A DNA stretch of 64,000 nt. Origin: Cervus elaphus. Its lineage: Eukaryota; Chordata; Mammalia; Artiodactyla; Cervidae. The stretch's first letter is position 1; every line of letters begins with the position of its first letter. Location: the NCBI RefSeq assembly GCF_910594005.1, contig NC_057841.1:10587001-10651000 (forward strand), in the 5' to 3' direction. The notes under the pieces are model-generated. The model saw only the letters and a list, made by a program, of their open reading frames with translations. It searched no databases and had not been told where the DNA came from. Positions 57,394-64,000 of the stretch are shown piece by piece. The translations under genes and the position numbers were made by a program.

Positions 57394-59542
57394 TTAAAAA
57401 TATCTGACGTTTCAGGAAAATTTCACATGAGGCATTGACAATTTTGACTAATCCTTCATGTCTAAAATACCACTGTTTTATCAAAATGCTTTTTTAATCT
57501 TTTTTTTTTTTTTGAAATTTACAAACTCTGTGATAGGAAAGACACACAAAGAAGGCTGAGTGTGGTTTTTCCAGTTCCAACACAACAGATATGTAATAAT
57601 ATGAGATGACAGACAGAAGTCGGACAAGTACAGACATTACCATCGTTTCCCAGCTCACTAACATGTAGTGGTCCTAGCTTCTGACATGCTAACATGGGGT
57701 GAGAAGATCAGTTGCGCAAGATCAGATTTATTCTTTGGTGTAAAGGCATTCAGCTGAATGGCTAATGCCCTGGGCAGACACAGGGTGGCTAAACCTCAGT
57801 GCTCCTTCATCACACATGCAGAAGTCAAGTTCCCAGAGGCCTGGATCAGTGCTGGCAGCTTCAATAGGTGATGTCAACCTCTCCGAGGAGCCCAAACTGG
57901 GAGGTTAGTCATGGCCATGAGAGGCACCCTCCAAACCAGCTGGATCAGAGATGGGTAACACCGCAGCAGGGACAGAGAATGGACTTCAGAGACTCTGTCT
58001 CAATCGATAAGCACTCTCTGTGTCTCATCTCGGCTTCTTTGTTGCCCAAACACTCAGAGCACAGTAAGCGCTTATGAGACAGGAAAGCTGCCTCCATATA
58101 AATAATACACCAAAACTTTTATGATCCATTTCATGCCACAACTTAAATATTCACTGAAAGAGGGAAATGCTTCATCTTGATGGCAGGCTACTTTGACTTT
58201 TTATCTATCTTCTTATTGATTTCCTTCTATAAAATCCAAAAAGAATGAGGCTGAGATGTTTGTATGTGTTTGGTAACCAGAGGAGAATATTCTTGCTTCT
58301 GTGTATTCAATGAGGAGTAATGGAAATGTGTTTTTAAAGTAGAAAATTCACTTTAGAAAATAACTTCAAATCTTTGCAGTCTCCCAATCATCCCATTGTA
58401 TTACACTAAACAATTTCCTAACCCAGAAGATTATAGTTAACATGCAAAAATATGAAAACAAAAGAATATATGATCACCTGAATTCAAAAATGACTTTTTT
58501 CTTGGCTTCAAGATAGTTGGCCATTAGTGCTCGTCATTCCATTTCTTCCAAAATCCCAGTTGGTGTTATTCATTATCATCTGCAGTATTACTTAACTGGA
58601 ACCCCCGGGCAGAAAACTGCACCCCCTAATAATCCTCCATTGCCTTAGTGTTGTTACTGCTCCCATGTCCTAAGACCATACACTTATTTTTGCACCTTTT
58701 GCTTTCCCCTCATTCTCAAAACAAAGCAGTATTTCCCCTTATTTTTATTTTTGTGTCTCACTGTTGTTGGTCTGTTCATATTTCCTTTAATTATACCTTT
58801 TTTATAAAGGTATTTTTTATTAAGTTGATGTATTCAATGTTGCCAACGTGATAGCCCAATGCTATATCAAGTTAGCAAAAACGAAGATTTCTGGTGTTTT
58901 TTTTTAATACAAACACTGTGAATTACAATACATTCGCATTAGACTTCCACTGACTACTCAGTCTTTAATTATACTTTTAATGACATTTGTACATCAAGTT
59001 TTAGGAATCTGCACTAAACTTGACCAAATTGATATGTGAAAAATATTTAGGGAAATATTTTACTTTTCATACCATGAGAAGCATAGAAGATTGACTTGAG
59101 ACTATATTTGCAAAGGGTTGAGGGTGACAAGGTTAGAAAGTGAAGCTGAGTCTGTAGAATACAGCAAACTTAGCCTTATTGTTCTCTAAAAAGTTTGCTT
59201 GTAAAGAAAATAGACTAGTTAAATTTTTGAACTACTAATGTAGAACATGATGAACATACATACACTCCAGGATGATATGTTGGTTTACAGATGTGTTTCT
59301 CATGGTGTCTGCAAACCACTTGGTGGGAATCATGCATCTTAAAAATGCTCCTGCCTGCATCCACTGGGGTTTGGGTCTTGAGTCACCTATGCTAAAACAT
59401 CAGACTTGAGAAAGATTTAATAAAACAATAACAAAGGCTGTGTTCACTATTCACTGACAAATGAAATATAAAGTCTTCTCTGAAAGATGGAATATTAAAA
59501 ATACACACTAAGATATACATAATTTTGACATCATCTAGAGTA
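57394..59542. other. Non-coding stretch, GC-richer at 57600-58080
   Basis: A T run lies at 57499-57513. 57600-58080 is less AT-rich, with a frame at 57868-58077 of no known family. At about 59295-59410 words such as 'gcaaaccacttggtgggaat' and 'cttaaaaatgctcctgcctg' hint at an old MER5-type DNA transposon, too weak to call. The rest is AT-rich. Confidence 0.35.
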
Positions 59543-59748
59543 GTTTTCCTTGGTGGTTTAGATGGTAAAGTGTCTGCCTACAATGAGGGAGACCTGGGTT
59601 CCACCTTTGGGTCAGGAAGATCCTCTGAAGAAGGAAATGGCAACCCAGTCCAGTACTGTTGCCTGAAAATCCCATGGACGGAAGAGCATAGTAGGCTACA
59701 GTCCAGAGGGTCGCAAAGAGTCGGACACGACTGAGCGACTTCAGTTAT
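59543..59748 (+). mobile_element. Bov-tA SINE
   Basis: Head 'gttttccttggtggtttaga', intact tail 'gtcggacacgactgagcgac'. The B box is damaged ('ggttccaccttt'). Confidence 0.95.
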
Positions 59749-61117
59749 GTATCTTTTGACAAGCAATTTGGAAGAGCCAAATAACTTCAATTACATTAAA
59801 CTTTGATCAAAACTTCATTTAAATACTATCAGCATTTAATTGAAAGCTACTTTGACCAAGATATTGGTGCAGTGAGAAGCTGTGATTGGTAGAAAAGTTC
59901 TAATAATTGGCTACACTCAAAATATTAGAAAAAACAGACCTCAAAAATCTATCGTTTTCTCCCTAACTTGGCTAGTCAACAACTGTCCAAAAAAGAAATG
60001 GTTATTTCCATATAAAACTTACAAGAATTTGGAAAATTTCAGAGGGATCAGTTTTAAAAGCACTGGAATTAAACAATACTTGGAATGGTGGGGAAAACAT
60101 CTTAAGGGGTCAAACAGTAATTCAAATAATTAAAGATACACCCAGAAAACCAAATTTTATTTTTTAAAAATGCACAGAGCTCCTGAAAAATATTTTAAAT
60201 CTAACATACTTCTAAATTCGAATGCATATATATGTATATGTATATATATACACACACATATTTCTGTGTCAGCTATTATTAGCTAAAATTTGGGGGAAAA
60301 AATTCCCTGGATTCAGTGTTGTGCTTGTAACAGACTTTGAAATGTGGTGTAATCACATAGCAACTGATAATCCACCCTGAAAAATAAATCATGACCAAAT
60401 TGTTCTATAGACACTTCCTATTGGAGAATCCCTATATTATCACATGTAATTTCCTTAAGTACAAAGATGAATGTCATTAGGAGATGTATATTTGGCCAGT
60501 TTTTTAACCTGCCAGAGCTCTAGGGGCATTTACTGTGGATGATATATCATAGTCATGAATTAATTAATGTTCTTAATGCTATGAAAAAAAGAGAAGGAGC
60601 CAACAAATACAATGTGTAAAATGATAACCATATGATAAATGGGTCATTCAGTGCTTTTTATTAAATTAAATATATTCATGACAAAAGCCAACACTGCAAT
60701 ATTGACTGAATAATTTAATCTTGTCATCTTATAGAGTGGGTTGCAAAATAATAAATTGTTCAAGCCAAGTAAGTTATTGAATACTTTCAGACTCAAGAGA
60801 GTTGTGGGCTTAAAACCGACTCTTGCTACCTCATTCCTCAGAGTTGACAGATATTAGAGCATTCATAATAAACCTGCCATTAGAGGCACTCATCTTTCCT
60901 TTTTTCTTTCTCTGACAGAAAAATATCCATTTTTTGGCTGAAATATTATCTTTCAAGAGGCCAGATTTATGAGGACCAAAATAACTCAGCCTTAAATGTC
61001 TACTCAGAGTGTATTTATTGGAAAATATTAAGACTTCCCTGACATTTCTTAAATTCCATTAACTAATGTAATGATGATGGGTAAATAGTAAACAACTCAA
61101 GATAGATTATCAAAGGG
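59749..61117. other. AT-rich non-coding stretch with TA/CA repeat
   Basis: A short TA then CA repeat lies at 60224-60261. The frame 59882-60133 has no known relative. Nothing else is recognised. Confidence 0.45.
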
Positions 61118-61275
61118 ACGTGGTTTGACTCCTGGGTCAGGAAGATCCCCTGGAGAAGGAAATGGCAACCCACTCAGGTATTCTTGGCTGGAGAATCCCA
61201 TGGAGAGAGAAGCCTGGTGGGCTACAGTCCATAGGGTTGCAAAGAGTCAGGACACAACTGAAGCAATTTAGCATG
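61118..61275 (+). mobile_element. Bov-tA SINE, 5'-truncated
   Basis: Starts near the B box ('ggtttgactcctgggtcag') and ends 'ggacacaactgaagcaattt'. The tRNA-like head is missing. Confidence 0.93.
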
Positions 61276-61854
61276 GTGAGCAAAGTGAGTATAGTTAGAG
61301 GATTATAAATATAAAGATAAGAGGAGGGTTTAAAACATAGTTTTGGTTAGTTAGCCTAGTGATTCAATGTCATCTGTTAGCAATCCCACATGGGAGCTGA
61401 GCCTTTCTATTGTTTTCATCAAATGAGGAAAGCATGATCTTAAATCATTCTGGATAGGAAGGAGACATAAAACATGAGCAGGGAATACAACATCAGGCAG
61501 AGAATAAAACAAAATAAAAGAAAACAAAAACATATATCCCTATAACTTTTACTGTTTAGTGCACTTTCTTATAACCTCCCAGAGCATCACAAACATATGT
61601 AGGCTAGGCTGAAAACAGGTGGACATAATTCAGGGAGTCAAAATGTTGAATCCACAAACTATTCATTCTATGCCTTTTTGAGAAATGTTTTCTCACTTAG
61701 TAGTTAAAAAAAGAGGGAAAAAATAAGCCAATAAAGCAACTATCCAGTGAGACGTTCTTTGCCAAAGCAGAAATGTATGACTATAATATGTTTACACTTT
61801 GAAGTTTACTTGAAAACACAGTGATCTAGAGCCGATTTTTAGTCACCCAGTATG
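61276..61854. other. AT-rich non-coding stretch
   Basis: Nothing recognisable. Confidence 0.45.
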
Positions 61855-61964
61855 ACTAATGTATTATATATAGATACAGATAAACAACGAGATCTTACTG
61901 TATAGCACAAGGAACTATATTCAATATCCTCTGATAAACCATGATGGAAAATAATATTAAAAAA

Positions 61965-62009
<45 letters not shown>

Positions 62010-62150
62010 TATATATACACACACACATATATATACACACACACACATCTTTGTGTGTGTGTGTGTGAATCACTTTGCTGTACAACAGAAATTAACATAA
62101 CATTGTGAGTCAACTATACTTCAATTTTTTAAAAATTTAAACAAATAATA
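61855..62150 (+). mobile_element. L1 3' end of cetartiodactyl type
   Basis: 'cttactgtatagcacaagga', 'actatattcaatatcctctg', and after the simple repeat 'aatcactttgctgtacaaca' and 'gtgagtcaactatacttcaa' followed by an A-rich end. A compound microsatellite (61968-62067) has expanded inside it. Confidence 0.85.
61968..62067. repeat. Compound (CA)n(TA)n...(GT)n microsatellite
   Basis: CA runs alternate with 'catatatatac' blocks, then the last CA run (ending 62047) is followed after 'tctt' by a GT run to 62067. The CA and GT runs are reverse complements of each other and can pair. Confidence 0.95.
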
Positions 62151-62621
62151 AACATATGTGTCTGTTTAAACATATTCAGGTTGAAGGACTCAGGGTGCTG
62201 ACTTCTAACTATAATGTTGTAGTATTAATAAATCAGCGGTTGTGAGTGGCCTCAGAATATAGGCAGAGAAAATGCTAATGAGCAAAGTTGTAGAACATCA
62301 CACTCCTCAAGATACTCAAGAACTAAAATATATAACCAAATAATCAAACACTATGTATCAAATGTTTATAATGATGAACAATGGATGCATATAAATTGCA
62401 ATCTCTAAATGCTAATGCAAATAGTACTCTAATAATGGTTTATAAGCAACACGATAAACATCTAAACTATCGTTAGTCCAAAAATTCTCTGCTGCTGTTA
62501 GGAGCTCAGAAGATGCTTCCAAGTCAAAAGTTGCTTATCTACTCATGCATTGCAATGACAAGACAGTGACTAAACAACAGGCATCACATTGAGAACTAAC
62601 CCAATTCTAATAATTTCCCAC
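62151..62621. other. AT-rich non-coding stretch
   Basis: Nothing recognisable. Confidence 0.45.
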
Positions 62622-62708
62622 TTTGCTTTTTCTCCTAATAAGATTATTTTATTTGTTAAAAATATCATTAATATTGTTTCTACTATAGAGACAGACAAAT
62701 TATATTAT
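62622..62708 (+). repeat. Long direct repeat, left copy
   Basis: Starts 'ctttgctttttctcctaat' and ends 'gacaaattatatta'. It parallels 63024-63103 with a few gaps and lies directly beside the BovB fragment. Confidence 0.85.
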
Positions 62709-62710
62709 TG

Positions 62711-63023
62711 GTGTTCAGTTGCTAAGTTGTGTTTGACTCTTTATGGCCCCATGAACTGCAGCACGCCAGGATTCCCTGTCCTTCACCATCTCCTGGAGTT
62801 CGCTCAAACTCATGTCCATTGAGTCGATGATGCCATCCAATATCTTCTGTCGACCCCTTCTCTTCCTGCCCTAATCTTTCCCAGCACCAGGGTCTTTTCC
62901 AATGAGTCAGTTCTTTGCATTAGTTGGCCAAAGTACTGGAGCTTCAGCCTCAGCATCAGTCCTTCCAATGAATATTCAGGGTTGATTTCCATTAGGATTC
63001 ACTGGTTTAATTTCCTTGCTGTC
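62711..63023 (-). mobile_element. BovB LINE 3' end, diverged
   Basis: Reverse complement: 'ttcagttgctaagttgtgt', 'actgcagcacgccaggattc', 'ttttccaatgagtcagttct', 'cagcatcagtccttccaatg', fading at 'cactggtttaatttcc'. More diverged than the copy at 63563. Confidence 0.93.
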
Positions 63024-63103
63024 CTTTGCTTTTTCTACTATGATTATTTTATTTGTTAAAAAAGTTATTAACATTGAACTTATTATAAAGACAAACTATA
63101 TTA
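63024..63103 (+). repeat. Long direct repeat, right copy
   Basis: Starts 'ctttgctttttctactatg', shares 'gattattttatttgttaaaa' with the left copy and ends 'caaactatatta'. Roughly 80 percent identical by eye. Confidence 0.85.
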
Positions 63104-63370
63104 GCTAAATCAACAAATCAGAGTACATGGGAATGGGCTGAAGGGTTACAAGAATCTGTACAAAGAGATTAAGTATGTGTAAGCCCATAGACTCTTGAGT
63201 TGATATGACACCCTATTTCCAACTCCCTTGACAAATTATTTTTCAGAGAGGCATCGAAAAGATCTATTTTTATGCAGCCTGTAAAAACAAACAAACAAAC
63301 AAACAAAAAAGCCCGTGAAATAAAAAGCAATAATAATTGCAAAAATAAAGGCAAAAATAATAAAAATAAA
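63104..63370. other. AT-rich spacer with (AAAC)n
   Basis: An (AAAC)n run lies at 63284-63308, followed by A-rich sequence up to the next SINE. Confidence 0.6.
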
Positions 63371-63561
63371 GTGAAAGTTGCTCAGTTGTGACCAACTCTT
63401 TATGACCCCATGGACTATACAGTCCATGGAATTCTCCAGGTAAGAATACTGGAGAGGGTAGACTATCCCATCTCCAGTGGATTTTCCCGACCCAGGAATC
63501 GAACCGGGGTCTCCTGCATTGCAGGCAGATTATTTACCAACTGAGCTATCAGCGGAAGCCC
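63371..63561 (-). mobile_element. Bov-tA SINE
   Basis: Left 'gtgaaagttgctcagttgtg', right 'actgagctatcagcggaagc'. The B box complement 'aatcgaaccggg' is close to intact. It abuts the next BovB with no spacer. Confidence 0.94.
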
Positions 63562-63562
63562 A

Positions 63563-64000
63563 TCAGTTCAGTTCAGTTCAGTTCTTTGCGACCCCATGAA
63601 TTGCAGCACGCCAGGCCTCCCTGTCCATCACCAACTCCCGGAGTTTACTCAATCTCATGCCCATCAAGTCGGTGATGCGATCCCCCCATCTCATCCTCTG
63701 TCATCCCCTTCTCCTCCTGCCCCCAACCCCTCCTAGCATCAGGGTCTTTTCCAATGAGTCAACTCTTCGCATCAGGTGGCCAAAGTATTGGAGTTTCAGC
63801 TTCAGCATCAGTCCCTCCAATGAACACCCAGGACTGATCTCCTTCAGGATGGACTGGTTGGATCTCCTTGCAGTCCAAGGGACTCTCAAGAGTCTTCTCC
63901 AACACCACAGTTCAAAAGCATCAATTCTTCGATGCTCAGCTTTCTTCACAGTCCAACTCTCACATCCATACATGACTACTGGAAAAACCATAGCCTTGAC
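63563..64000 (-). mobile_element. BovB LINE 3' end, runs off the window
   Basis: Starts with the terminal repeats 'cagttcagttcagttcag' and continues through 'cagcacgccaggcctccctg' to 'catacatgactactgg' at the window end. It is very close to the family pattern, the youngest-looking BovB here. The minus-strand frame 63701-63991 is its C-terminus and stays open to the edge, so the element continues beyond. Confidence 0.96.

Noticed and set aside
57868..58077. Frame in a less AT-rich part
   Set aside because: Short, no family similarity, no start context; compositional opening is enough to explain it.
59295..59410. MER5-type DNA transposon
   Set aside because: Only a few scattered words agree; not enough to list as a feature.
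63701..63991. Arg-rich peptide 'GGRRRRG' frame as a nuclear protein
   Set aside because: It is the BovB C-terminus, seen also at 10281, 14263, 16938, 36480 and 41537.

Overview
The window is nuclear DNA of a ruminant, most likely a bovid or another pecoran. The diagnosis rests on repeats: about thirty tRNA-derived Bov-tA/Bov-A family SINEs and nine pieces of the BovB (RTE-type) LINE. There is also one CHR-type SINE, L1 3' ends of the cetartiodactyl kind, and older mammalian repeats (L2, MaLR-type LTRs, a Tigger-type DNA transposon, old L1). Species cannot be told from this sequence. Family names come from recognised consensus words, not from a database search.

I see no protein-coding host gene, no exon I can defend, and no rRNA, tRNA or other RNA gene. 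The only convincing protein-coding similarity is the decayed reverse transcriptase of a 5'-truncated BovB at about 8575-10555. Most other open frames lie inside SINEs or BovB 3' ends, where conserved repeat sequence keeps frames open on both strands. The window reads as an AT-rich, gene-poor intergenic or deep intronic stretch.

Layout. 1-8.4 kb: three SINEs, two old MaLR-type LTR stretches (one split by BovB) and AT-rich sequence. 8.4-17.2 kb: the long BovB copy and two short BovB 3' ends. 17-27 kb: AT microsatellites, scattered SINEs, a slightly CpG-richer patch (21.0-21.56 kb), and an old L1 split by a SINE. 27-31.4 kb: a dense SINE cluster with a dimeric Bov-A2, a CHR SINE nested in a Bov-A, a tandem duplication with CA/CGCA microsatellites, an L2 split by a SINE, and opposed L1 fragments. 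34-37.5 kb: an L1 3' end, then an old minus-strand L1 broken by two insertions and ending at a third. 40.6-41.95 kb: a large inverted repeat whose right arm is split by BovB. 43-54 kb: three related retroviral-LTR-like segments, all on the plus strand. 54-64 kb: more SINEs, microsatellites, an L1 3' tail carrying a compound CA/TA/GT repeat, and two minus-strand BovB 3' ends, the last running off the window.

For SINEs, plus means the tRNA-like head precedes the 'gacacgactgag' tail. For BovB, plus means the reverse transcriptase sense. Many insertions can be dated relative to one another because younger elements interrupt older ones. The best candidates for something unusual are the inverted repeat at 40.6-41.95 kb, the CHR-in-Bov-A nest at 27.4-27.9 kb, two mobile elements bracketed by unusually long direct duplications (48.8-49.3 kb and 62.6-63.1 kb), and the exact tandem duplication at 28.8-29.1 kb.
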